In this document: positions 1 through 10,555 of the stretch, one piece after another
Layout of the letters: every line of letters begins with the position of its first letter
Numbering within the stretch: position 1 is the stretch's first letter
Origin: Neostapfia colusana
Lineage: Eukaryota; Streptophyta; Magnoliopsida; Poales; Poaceae
Reading direction: 5' to 3'
NCBI GenBank assembly: GCA_030760725.1
Contig: JASWHV010000016.1
Coordinates: forward strand, 46,821,227-46,885,226
DNA length: 64,000 nt
Notes under the pieces: generated by a model
Databases searched by the model: none
Seen by the model: the letters and a program-made list of their open reading frames with translations, nothing else
Told to the model about the DNA's origin: nothing
Translations under genes and position numbers: made by a program

Positions 1-1323
1 GGTACGGTGTGGCACGAGAAAAGAATCTGTGTGCCTGAAGTAAAGGAGATCCGTGAATTGATTTTGAAGGAGGCTCACGATTCCGACTATTCCATTCATC
101 CTGGGAGTACAAAGATGTAACAGGACCTCAAGAGCAGGTATTGGTGGTATGGCATGAAGAGAGATGTCGCGGAACATGTTGCCCGATGTGACACATGTCA
201 GTTGGTGAAATCGGAACATCAACGACCCGCGGGATTGTTGCAACCACTCAAAGTGCCTGAATGGAAATGGGAGGAAATCGGTATGGATTTCATAGTGGGA
301 TTGCCTAGGACCCAATCAGGATATGATTCGATATGGGTCATCATCGACAGGCTAACCAAGGTAGCTCATTTAATCCCCGTGAAAGAAAGCTACAGCGGAT
401 CCAAATTGGCAGAGTTGTACATGTCAAGGATTGTGTGTTACCATGGAGTGCCGAAGAAGATAGTGTCGGATCGAGGGACACAGTTCACCTCAAGATTCTG
501 GCAGAAGCTGCATGAAACCATGGGAACCCATCTGAACTTTAGTTCTGCCTATCATCCCCAAACTGACGGGCAGACGGAAAGAACCAATCAGATCCTTGAG
601 GATATGCTGAGAGCGTGTGCACTCAAAAACAATCGGAGTTGGGATAAGAACTTACCGTATGCGGAGTTCTCCTATAACAACAGCTATCAGGCTAGTATGA
701 AGATGTCACCGTTTGAAGCTTTGTACGGGAGGAAGTGTAGAACTCCACTATTTTGGAACCAAATAGGGGAAAGCAAAGTGTTTGGACCCGAGGTACTACA
801 AGAAGCCGAGGCAAAAGTGAGGGAAATTCGCAACAACTTGAGGATAGCACAGACACGACAAAAGAGCTATGCCGATGTACGAAGAAGAGAGCTCGTTTTC
901 AACGTGGGGGACTATGTCTATCTCAAGGTGTCCCCTATCCGAGGACTTCATCGGTTCAAGGTGAAGGGGAAGTTATCACCTCGATACATCGGACCCTTTC
1001 AAGTTCTGGAGAGAAAAGGCGAAGTGGCATATCAACTAGAACTGCCGGCTCGCCTATCGGATGTGCACGATGTATTCCATGTGTTACAGCTAAAGAAATG
1101 TCTGAGAACACCTGAAGAGATGTTACCCATGAATGAGGTTGACGTAGCTGAGGATTTGTCTTATGCCGAGCAACCATCCAACATTTTGGAGACAATGGAA
1201 CGCCTCACAAGAAATAAAAGAATCCGGATGTGTAAGGTGCAGTGGAAGCATCATTCGGAAGAGGAGGCCACATGGGAGCGAGAGGACGAGCTTAAGACAC
1301 AGTTTCCGAAATTGTTTTCTTAG
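1..1323 (+). pseudogene. pol: gag-pol 3' end: integrase plus chromodomain
   Basis: Reading frame 1 is open from the window edge except for a TAA at 118-120, in the H2C2 zinc-binding part of integrase. After it come the CDTC cysteine pair, the first catalytic Asp (MDFIVGLP), the second (SDRGTQF), the third residue Glu in the GQTERTN block, a GPY-type segment (KLSPRYIGPF, LELPARLSDVHDVFHV) and a C-terminal chromodomain-like stretch (CKVQWKHHSEEEATWERED). The protein would insert the cDNA, with the chromodomain steering it to modified chromatin. One nonsense mutation makes this copy non-functional as read. Confidence 0.88.
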
Positions 1324-1354
1324 AACCACCAATCTCGAGGATGAGATTTCTTTT

Positions 1355-1368
1355 AAGGGGGGTAGAGC
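1355..1368 (+). other. Polypurine tract of TekA-1
   Basis: AAGGGGGGTAGAGC lies directly before the TGTAACACCCC LTR start. This is the expected plus-strand primer position for Ty3/gypsy reverse transcription, and the same motif precedes the 3' LTRs of TekA-2, TekB and TekE-4. Confidence 0.85.
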
Positions 1369-1748
1369 TGTAACACCCCAAAACCTGTCAAGAGGGGAAT
1401 TTAAAAAATTTTGGACGTATTGCATGTGGTGCAAAAATTCAAATTCAAACTAGAATTCAAATTAAACTCAAAACAGAAATGAAAAAGAAAAAGAAAAAAA
1501 ATAAACCTCCCCGGCCAGTGGGCCGAAACCCACCACCCCCGCGCCAGCCCGCAGCCACGCGTCCCCCCCCCTCTTTCTCGCTGACGTGTGGGGCCCACCA
1601 TACTTCTTCCTCCTCGCGCCCGCGCTCGGCCGGCCGGGACTCTTCTCTCCTCCGAATCAAAACCGCCCCAGATACTCGCGTATCCCAGCCAAATTTCGGT
1701 TCTGGACGACGCAAACTCGATCACAACCGAACGCTGCCCTTCCCCGGC

Positions 1749-1756
1749 TATATAAA
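1749..1756 (+). promoter_or_regulatory. Probable TATA box of the TekA-1 LTR
   Basis: TATATAAA follows a GC-rich stretch about 380 bp into the LTR, the usual U3 core-promoter position. The matching site in TekA-2 has decayed to CATCTAAA or CATTTAAA. Confidence 0.65.
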
Positions 1757-1947
1757 CATCGGCATCTTCCCGATTTTCACCCACGATCAGCCGTTTTTCC
1801 TTCCGGTGAGAACCCGAGTTTCTTCGGCCAATTTCGCTCGATCTTCGCTCGGGATTTCTGATCTAACGCGCTGATCTTGATCCACCGCCTCTGGGGAATC
1901 ACGCAGGTGCAGAAAACTCGGTGGTTTGCGCTTCAAACACAGCGCCG

Positions 1948-4532
1948 ATGAGCCTCGCCGTGAAGTCACCTCGGACCTCGTCGCCGACCGCTTTCCAGGA
2001 CCTCCGAGCTCAAGAAAACCCCCGAGGTGAGATCCCCGACCTCCCCTCTACCGATCTATGCCATAAAATCCCAGTTTTAGAAAGAATTTACGAAGATCCG
2101 AAGATCTCCGGCGAGATCGCCGCCGCGCGCCGCCGGACAGCGTCGCCCGCGCTCGATCAGAGCGACGTGGCCGCTTGTGCGCCGTCTATTTTAAATCGCA
2201 TAGTAGAATTTAAAGCCCTGCGTACCGGTTCGACGTTATAATCTCAGCCGTCAATTTTAAATTGGACGGTCCACGTCAGCCCCGCATTATAAAGGCCGGG
2301 ATTCTTACGCGCTACCCCCTGGGTTTCTCAGAAAATACGAGCTAGCCCCAGAAACTTCTGATCTAGCCCCTGGAACTTCAGAAATTCATGTAAATTCAAT
2401 TAAAAATCAGTTTTAGCCCCCTGGACTAAATAAAAATTAGCAATAACCCTCTGTTATGTGTAGTTAGACCCCTGGAAATTTATAAAATAATATAATAGAC
2501 CCTTTGATGGGGTAAGTTTGCCTTTTTAACCTTATGTAATATTAAATTTAGGAATTTGACTATGTAATTAAGATTTAAATTTAAAAGAGTGAGGCACACA
2601 CATTGTAAATTCAAGATTAAACTTTACTAATAATTGGAAAGCTTTAGAATGAGCTAAAAATAAATTTTAGGCTGAAATGAAATCTGGTTGGGTGTGTTCA
2701 TGTTTATTAGATATAGAAACACATTTTTAGGCTAGGAGATAATTCTGAAAATTTGGTAAAAAAATGTAAAATAGTTCACATCAGAGGAGAAGTTCAAAAA
2801 TATATTATTTACTATTTTAGATCAGAACCTATTCTGTTTAGATGATGTGTCTTACTATTTTCATAATAAAGTTCACAATTAGGTATAGAAAATAAATCTT
2901 AAAATATAGGAAAATAGGTATGCATAACTAGAAAATGATAAATGAAGTCTCCAAATCCAAAGACTTCAGTTTAGGATTTGGTAGAAGATCTGAAAACCCA
3001 TTTGGAGTAGGAAAATATCTTCCATGCATACTTGGTAGCTAAGGTGTGTATTAATTGAATATAAGAAATTTGTTTAAATTGGAAATTCATATATAGTGTA
3101 CAAATATAAATCTGAATACAAAAGTTAGAAATCATATGCACATGTTTAAAAGTGCATGTAAGCCCAAAATCAACACACATAGAGTAACCACAACACATAG
3201 AAATATGAATGACTTTCATAAATGAATGTGTGGTTTGTATGAAGTGAAAGTGTGAACTATGTCTTATGGATTGTTGTTTTCTTTTTGCTATGTGTGATGG
3301 TATGAGTAGAACCTGCTCCAGAGCAAGTTCTTCCTTTCCAAGACCAAGACTTTCCGTTCCCAGAGCAGCAGGAAGAAGGCAAGTGTCCTTGACCACTTTG
3401 TTCCTATACTAGGATGTGTAGATAGAATTATTTGCATTGTCAATTGAAATATGAAACCCATGCTAGGAAGTTTCCCTAGAATTGCATTACCTTGTTTTCC
3501 TTGTAGCTTGGGTTGGGATTTATTTTATCATGTCATTTATTCATATGCTTATGCTTAGCCATGCTTAGAATGGGATAATTGGGATATGAGATCATCAGTT
3601 TATTTACCACACTCTTGAATGATATATTATGAGTTATGTAGAGGTAGGGATCAAGGCAAGTTGGATGATTTGGTTGGTGCTGGGTGCACGAGACTCGGGT
3701 TTGTGTTTAGTACTTGCCTGGATCCTAAGGACCGGTTCATGGAGCATGTAACCTGGCTTTACCGTGCCAACCACATGCTGAGATGGGGCAGCTTGGCCAA
3801 TTAATTAGGTGTATCCCTGGCGTAGTATGGGTGTGTTGGATGGTGCGGGGAATAGGTGTCAGCTGGACTACCATATGAACCGCAAGGCTCAAGAGGGGGC
3901 CACTGCAGCGGGGTTGGAGCCTCTTGTATGCTGTTAGGGGTGAAACCTCAGTGGGCCCACGCTCGTCGGGAATCCCTTTGTAAAGGCTTCGTAGTGATCT
4001 CCTGGCTACACACCTGGGAAGTGTGAATGTGGTTTGTAGCCACTGGCATAATGGAGGTTCTTTTAGTCCACCCGGCAACGGGGGATGAAATCACTACATG
4101 TGGGTACAGTGGTACAAACTCTGCAGAGTCAAAACTGTCATGACAGCCGTGCTCACGGTCAATAGCGGCTTGGACTTATTCATGATTAGAGGATGATGGC
4201 TTTGGAAGTTGTGGATGTTAAGCGGGGAGCTTAACATTGGAAATGATGTTATGGTTATTTGATTATGATGATGGGTTGGGAGATTGGGACCATTTCATCA
4301 ATGTAGTAATGTAGGTGCTTAATAAGCTAGGGTGATAGGTATTAATTGCGTAGTGCTTTAACCATGAGTTCAACCTCTCCTTGTTCTAGCCATGCATGAC
4401 ATAATTTTCCCACACTTGCTGAGTACCATCGGTACTCAACCTTGCATATTTGTTGGTTTATATTGCTGCTCAGGTCAAGAAAATGATGTGGTGTTTAATG
4501 ATCAAAATTTCGGACCCGAAGAAGGATTCTAG
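1948..4532 (+). CDS. Candidate three-exon acidic mini-gene inside the LTR (TekA-1 copy)
   Basis: Seen: an open stretch from ATG 1948 runs to 2026 and meets a consensus donor (CGAG|GTGAGA). An exon at 3310-3378 follows an AG acceptor and ends at AAG|GCAAGT, a GC-type donor. An exon at 4474-4532 follows TGCTGCTCAG and ends in TAG. All three phases match (each break after codon position 1). The middle exon is acidic and aromatic (QDQDFPFPEQQEE), the last ends GPEEGF. The same exons exist in TekA-2, and related ones in TekB and TekE LTRs. Known: no family I can name. Inferred: an LTR-encoded spliced small acidic protein of about 70 residues. The alternative is untranslated leader exons. No transcript evidence is available here. 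Confidence 0.42.
4119..4158 (+). other. Triple-palindrome module, TekA-1 LTR
   Basis: CTCTGCAGAG (4119-4128), a 6-nt spacer, CTGTCATGACAG (4135-4146) and CCGTGCTCACGG (4147-4158) follow one another; the last is a 5-bp stem with a 2-nt loop. The same order occurs in TekE and TekB LTRs with different core sequences. Function unknown; RNA dimerisation or a dimeric protein site are possibilities. Confidence 0.6.
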
Positions 4533-4778
4533 GTTCATGGAGTCCCCCGAGCAACGCCTGTGACGGAGCCCACAAGAATAATATTTGGCTGCTATTTTAT
4601 TTACATGTTATGAACTTATTGTCGTCCATCGAGACATATGCTATGTAAGACTTATTTATATTCGACACCTGGCTTGTAATAAATGATGCTTCACTATTTG
4701 TCATCACATGTATGAGAAAATGATCCTGGCATACATGTGATATTCAGTCGGTTGTCTTCGGAGCAACCGGGTGTGACA

Positions 4779-6058
4779 CAACCCCATCCTCACTTTGTTT
4801 ATTTTTAAACACCCATTTAGTTCCAATTAAAGTGAGACCTTGAGATGGAGGTACAAGTTTCCAAATATTATTTCTTTCAAAATTTTCTATCTCTTCTTGC
4901 ATGGCAATAATCCAAGATTCATTAGTGAGTACGTGTGATATATCTTTGGGTTCAAAAGAAGCAACAAAAGCAGAATGAGCATGAGACTTGGGGCCGAAAA
5001 AACTAGATCTTGTAACTCGTTCATGCAAGCTTCCAATAATTTGTTGTGGAGGATGACTTTTGAGAATCCGGAGGGGAGTGGACACTTCACAAGCTTCTTC
5101 TTCATGTTCATCACAAATAGATGAGATTGTGACGTGAGGAGGATCTGGACCAGCAATGGTGGTCGTCGGTGCTGGCTGTGAATCAAGATCAGGAGCTGGA
5201 ACAATGTCATTAGCTGCTGAATTTTCGGGCAGCAGCACCACTTCTTCCTCTTCTTTAACAAAAATACTCTCCCCCTGTGGATATGGATCTGGACCTACAA
5301 TATTTGAACTAGTACCTGGGCCAGCTTCATCAAAAAAAAAACCACACAAGTCTCCATAATTTTGTTAGTATCAAGTAAAAGCACACGGTAGCCTCTAGTA
5401 TGAGATGGATAACCAAGAAACATGCCATCAACAGATCTAGCTTCAAATTTATCAAGATTACCATGTTTCTTAACAAAGCATTTACATCCAAAGACCCTAA
5501 AGTGTGTGACACTAGGCCTATGTCCAAACCTGAGCACATATGGTGTTTTACCTAGCTTAGCACGCAAGAAAACACGATTTGAGATATAACAACCGGTTGC
5601 AATTGCATCAGCCCAAAATTTCCTAGGAGTTTGATATTCATCAAGCATAGTCCTAGCCATCTCAACTAAGGTTCTGTTCTTTCTCTCTACAACACCGTTT
5701 TGTTGAGGTACATATGGTGAAGAAAATTGATGATCTATTGCATTTTCAGCACAAAAGTGATCAAACGATTGATTTTTAAATTCGGTTCCATTATCACTTC
5801 TAGTTGCTCTTAAAGATCCTGGGTGATCAATTGATAATCTAAGAAATAAAGTTCTAAAGTGACTAAAAGCTTCATTATTAGATGCCATAAAGTAAACCCA
5901 GGAGTATATAGAATAGTCATCAACAATCACAGGAACATACCATTTACCTCAGAAGGATTGAACACGTGAAGGTCCTACGGTGTCAAGGTGTAAAAGTTGA
6001 CCCGGTTCAGTTGTCATGGTCATTGTGAGAGGAGCATGTGAACCTGCAACCATCTTAG
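4779..6058 (-). pseudogene. pol: Sire (copia, Sirevirus-like) pol: integrase to start of RT, left arm
   Basis: Read on the minus strand from 6058. It begins with the region before integrase (EPGQLLHLDTVGP), then the integrase core with Asp (IVDDYS), a second Asp in SDNGTEF and the Glu in QQNGVVERKNRTL. A long acidic, proline-rich spacer follows, then the first RT residues (WKLVPPSQGLTLIGTKWVFK). Frame changes near 5949 and 5330 break it. It ends where TekA-1 inserted, so the RT and RNase H lie outside the window. Together with 34163-38829 this is one element split by TekA-2. The copia order (integrase before RT) is clear; the Sirevirus lineage is inferred. Confidence 0.85.
6054..6058. repeat. 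Target-site duplication CTTAG, left copy
   Basis: CTTAG precedes the TekA-2 5' LTR and recurs at 34163-34167 just after its 3' LTR. This proves that the two halves are one insertion into the copia element. Confidence 0.92.
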
Positions 6059-9000
6059 TGTAACACCCCAAAATGTGGCAAAATATGAATTCAAATTTAT
6101 TGGACGTGATGGATGTTGAAGGAAATTTCAAATTCAAACAGGAATTCAAATTTGAAGCAAAAACAGAAAAAGAAAAAGGGAAGGAAAAAGAAAAACGGCC
6201 AGTGGGCCGAAACCCACCTCAGCAGCCCCAGTAAGCCCAGCAGCCCGTGGCCGTTTTTCCCCCCTTCTCTCTCTCTTCCGTGCGGGGCCCACCTGTCGGC
6301 GCCTTCTTCTTCAACCGTTCGCCCTTTTTCCTGCTCCGAGCAACCGCCGCGCGCCACCCCGTCCGAAGTCGCCGCCTGCACCCACGATCTGCGGCCCCTT
6401 TCGGTGTGGCACGAACTCCACTCGGTCCCGCCGCCCCCTCATCCATCTAAATGCAGAGGTTGCGCCCCCTTTCCTCCCTGTTCGACCCACTTGCATTCTC
6501 GGTGAGGACCGAGGCTCCCATCGCCGTTTTCTTTCGACCTTCGTTCATTTTCTCCGATCTAACGCGTGTAGTGTGCTCTACCGCCGCCGGGGAGTCCTGC
6601 AGGTGAAGGAGACACCGTGTTCTGCGCTCTAGCAACAACTCCGGTGAGCACCACTGAGCTTCCTGCTCGGACCTCGTCGCCGACCGACTTCCAGGGCCTC
6701 CGAGCTCAAGAAAACCACCGAGGTGAGACCCTCTACTCCCCCTCCTCCGAATTGTGCAGAGAAAACGGTAGTCTAGGGCCGGTAGACGAGATTTCGGGAA
6801 ATTCCGGCGAGATCGCCGCCGTGCGCCGCCGGGCAGCGCCGCCCGCACCCGGCCAGGGCGACGTGGCGCTCTGCGGCCCGTCCATTTTAAATCGGGCGGA
6901 TGAAAACAGAACCCCCGCGTACCCCTTCGCGATCTAATCTCGGCCCATCATTTAAAATCGAACGGCCCACATCAGCCCCGCGTTATAAAGGCCAGGAATC
7001 TTGTGGGCTACCCCCCGGGGTTCTGAGAAAAAAGGATCTAGCACCCGGAAACTTTTGATCTAGCCCCTGGACCCTCGGAAATTCATGTAAATGCATTTAA
7101 AAATCAGTTTTAGCCCCTGGACTTAATAAAAATTAGGAAAACTTCCCTGTTTTGTACACTTGAACCCCTGAAAATTTAGAAAATGAGAAATGGGGCCCCA
7201 CTGCAGTGTGGATTTTCACATCAGCCCCTGAGGATTATCAATTTCAGGAGTTTGAATATGTGAATAGAATCTAAATTCAAATAAGTGATTCAAACTATTA
7301 TGTAATGATAATTCAAATCCCTTTTGCACCTGGAAAAGGGTTAGAATAAATTGAGGACTGATTTTAGGCTGAAATGAAATCCGACTAAGGGCTATTTACT
7401 TTTATTATTGCTGGAAATTCATTTTTAGGCCAGAAATAATTCTGAAAAATAGATAAAAACAAATATAAATTGATCCCATCATAGAGGAAGTCAAAAGATA
7501 TTTTGTTGGACATTTTAGATCAAATTATATTCTGTGTAGGTGACATGTCTTGCTATTTTAGTATTAAAGTTCACTTTTAGGTATGGAAAATAAATCTGAA
7601 AATATAGGAAAATAGGTTACATAATTAGAAAATGTCAAGTGAGGTCCCCACACTTAAAACTTCAAGTTAAGAATAGTGAAGAAGGTCTAAAAACCCATTT
7701 GGAGTAGGAAATTATCTTTCATGCAACTTTTGTGGCTAAGAAGGTATTATCTAATATAGAAAATTTGTTCAACTTGGAAATTCATGTATAGTGTGCACTT
7801 AGAAATCTGAATATTAAAGTTAGAAATAGTATACATGTTTAAAATTGCATGTATGCCTAGAATCAACATATCTATGATAAACACATAACTTAAATAGGTG
7901 TATGACTTTCATATGTATGTATGTGTGAGTTGCATGAGTGGAAATGTGGACTATTGCTTATGGAATGTGCTTTCTTTTGTTATGTGTATGATGGCATGAT
8001 TAGAACCAGCCCTAGAGCAGGTTCTCACCTTTCAAGATCAAGACTTTCCATTCCCGGAGCAGCAGGAAGAAGGCAAGTGTCCTTGACCACTTTGACCCTA
8101 TACTAGGATGTGTAGTTAGAATTATTTGCATTGTCAATTGAAATATGGAACCCATGCTAGGAAGTTTCCCTAGATTTTCATTATCTTACTTCCTTGTAGC
8201 CTGGGTTGGGAGTGATTTTATTTTGTCATTCATTTATAGTACTCATGCTTAGCCATGCTTAGAAAGGGACAAATGGGATATGAGGTCATCAACTTGATTA
8301 TTTTACCCCTTGAATGGAATATTATGGATTATGTAGAGGTAGGGATCTAGGCAAGTTGGATGCTTTGGTTGGTACTGTGTGCACGAAACACGGGTTTGTG
8401 TTTAGTGCTTGCCTGGATCCTAAGGACCGGTTCAAGGAGCATGTAACCTGGCTTTACCGTGCCAACCACATGCTGAGATGGGGCAGCTTGGCCAATTAAT
8501 TAGGTGCATCCCCGGCGTAGTATGGGTGTTTGGATGGTGCGAGGAATAGGTGTCAGCTGGACTACCATATGATCCGTGAGGCTCAAGAGGGGGCCACTGC
8601 AGCGGGGTTGGAGCCTCTTGGATGCTGTTAGGGGTGAAACCTCAGTGGGCCCACACTCGTCGGGAATCCCTTTGTAAAGGCCTCGTAGTGATCTCCTAGC
8701 TACAAACCTCGGAAGTGTGAACGTGGTTCGCAGCCACTGGCAAAATGGAGGTTTCCTAGTCCACCCGGCAACGGGTGATGAAATCACAACATGTGGGTAC
8801 AGTGGTGAAAACTCTGCTGAGTCAAAATTGTCATGACATCTGTGCTCACGGTCAAGAGCGGCTTGGACTTATTCATAATTAGAGGATGATGAATTGGAAA
8901 GTTGAGGATGTTAAGCGTGGATCTTAACATTGGAAATGATGTTATGATTACATGATATTGATGATGGGTTAGGGGATTGGGACCATTTCACTTATGTAGT

Positions 9001-9477
9001 AATGTAGGTGCTTAATAAGCTAAGGTATAGGGTGTTAATTGCGTAGTGCTTTAACCATGAGTTCAACCTCTCCTTGTTCTAGCCATGCATGAAATAACTT
9101 TCCCACACTTGCTGAGTACCAACAGTACTCAAGCTTGCTTTTCTGTTGGTTTTAAATTGCTGCTCAGGCCAAGGAAATGACGTGGCGTACAACGATCAAG
9201 ACCTCGGCCCCGAAGAAGAATTTTAGGTTCACGGAGTCCCCCGAGCAACGCCTGTGATGGAGCCCACAAGACTTATCTTCCGCTGTTGGTTTTATTCATA
9301 TGTTGTGAACATATTATTGTCCATCGTGACGTTATGTTACGTAAGACTTATTTATATTCGAACACTTGGCTTGTAATATAATGTTGCTTCACTTTTTGTC
9401 ATCGCATATATGAGAAAATGATCTTGGCATACATGTGATAGTCACTCGGTCGTTCTTCGGAAAGACCGGGTGTAACA
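6059..9477 (+). repeat. 5' LTR of TekA-2 (3419 bp)
   Basis: TGTAACACCCC...GGGTGTAACA. The terminal TGTGACA of its sister is changed to TGTAACA. The first of the three palindromes is damaged (CTCTGCTGAG near 8810) and the central one is trimmed to TGTCATGACA (8829-8838). Apart from the candidate exons below, I see no gene in it. Confidence 0.93.
6617..9226 (+). CDS. Candidate acidic LTR mini-gene, TekA-2 5' LTR copy
   Basis: Exon 0 is open to 6722 (CGAG|GTGAGA) and shares SSPTDFQGLRAQENHR-like residues with TekA-1, but has no in-frame ATG that I can find, so its start is unresolved; 6617 is a GTG. Exon 1 is 8004-8072 (69 nt, donor AAG|GCAAGT) and exon 2 is 9168-9226, ending TAG. All exon lengths and phases equal those of TekA-1. 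Exon 1 differs from TekA-1 mostly at third codon positions. This is comparative evidence for coding only; no expression is shown. Confidence 0.4.
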
Positions 9478-9481
9478 GAAG

Positions 9482-9493
9482 TGGTACAGAGAC
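9482..9493 (+). other. Decayed primer-binding site of TekA-2
   Basis: TGGTACAGAGAC lies 4 nt after the LTR. It resembles the tRNA-iMet complement TGGTATCAGAGC with a base missing. 9494-9703 is leader with no other feature seen. Confidence 0.55.
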
Positions 9494-9703
9494 AAGGTTG
9501 CCCGTAGGAACGTGGACCTAGGTAGAAATGGACGTATTTAAGGACCTTATGTTCTTAAAAACTATTTTACAAAAGGTGTGGGGTAAAAGTGTTAATTAAT
9601 GTTGTTTCTTTATTTTATTTGTTCATCTTGCCTCAACTTTTATTCAAAACACAGTATTTATTTAATTATTGTCTAACTTGATTTTAAATGTTTTATGTTT
9701 TAG

Positions 9704-10555
9704 ATGGTTCGCATGGTCCGCACCGCTCGCAAGTCCACCAGAGGGAGAGTTCTTGTAGCTGCCCTTGCCTTGAGGGAGGAGAACCGCCCGGTGACGTACC
9801 ACTCCTACGGGTTGGCAGTGGTAGGCTTGTTGCGCCGTCTTCGGCGTATGCTTCACACCGTCGGCAACGTGGGCAAGCTGATCATACACTACAGCTCCAC
9901 CAGGACCATCCGTGAAAAGCATGAAGAATGGAGCTCAGAGATGAGGATCATCCATGACAACAAGATGCTCAAGATCCACCGCTCTCCAGCTTGTCGGGCG
10001 ACTCAGGCCGATGCTGAAAAGGATGTCACCTAGGAGGCCATCACCTGCCAGAGTTACATCAACCGTGGCCACCAGGACAGGACTGAGTACATGTATGTCC
10101 TCCAGCGTGAGAGTGGCACCGCGGAGTACAAGTACCCGCCGGTGCAGCAGGGGACTTCTCATGAGCACATGGACCTGTGCTTGGAGGATGCAGCTATGCT
10201 CAGCACTCGACTGCAGGAGTGCCAGCAAGAGCTTCAGGATGCCCGTGACACCCTGAAGGAGACTGAGGCGTTGCTTCGCGCCAGCTTGAGGGCGAGGGAG
10301 AGAGGAGATGGGAATGAATTGTGTGTCACGAAGAATGACACATGGACTCCTGACTCCCCAAACTGCTGGGCGAACAAGTGTCACCGCACTTCTCCACCAG
10401 CAGTTTCCCCACCTAGAGCAGAGTCTGAGGGCAGCCGCAATGATGAGGAAGACCCCGACGAGCCAGCTCAGTTATACGAGTCGTTTAGGGTTATTTCCCT
10501 TATTTCAGCATATTATCGAGTAGTCGAGTCAAGAACCTATCGATTTGCATGTTAA
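9704..10555 (+). pseudogene. Extra ORF upstream of gag (TekA-2 ORF1), histone-H3-like N-terminus
   Basis: About 283 codons in one frame with a single TAG at 10031-10033. The ATG at 9704 directly follows TTTTAG, a possible 3' splice site. The N-terminus VRMVRTARKSTRG (after the Met) aligns without gaps to the histone H3 tail, with TARKST at positions 6-11. A middle part (SSEMRIIHDNKMLKIHR, then a helix-like stretch) suggests beta-beta-alpha. A coiled-coil-like segment (LEDAAMLSTRLQECQQELQ) lies near 10170-10275, followed by an acidic tail (DEEDPDE). Its position matches TekB ORF1, though the sequences are very divergent. Function unknown. 10556-10812 is a non-coding gap to gag. Confidence 0.7.

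Larger units (their letters stand above)
1..4778 (+). mobile_element. TekA-1: 3' part of a Ty3/gypsy Tekay-type element
   Basis: The 3' end of pol, a polypurine tract and a full 3' LTR are visible; the rest lies left of the window. The LTR ends in TGTGACA and is followed directly by the minus-strand copia integrase/RT spacer, so this copy inserted into the Sire element. The candidate 3' TSD copy is CAACC at 4779-4783; its partner is outside the window. It belongs to the same family as TekA-2 by integrase, chromodomain and LTR similarity. Lineage assignment (chromovirus, Tekay/Del) is inferred from the C-terminal chromodomain and the tRNA-iMet-type primer sites of its relatives. Confidence 0.9.
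1369..4778 (+). repeat. 3' LTR of TekA-1 (3410 bp)
   Basis: Starts TGTAACACCCC and ends GGGTGTGACA. It aligns along its length with the two TekA-2 LTRs (3419 and 3420 bp). A GC-rich 5' part holds a TATA box at 1749-1756; an AT-rich middle follows, then a conserved 3' third with three palindromes. Open frames on the minus strand here are shadows. A candidate spliced mini-gene is listed separately. Confidence 0.93.
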
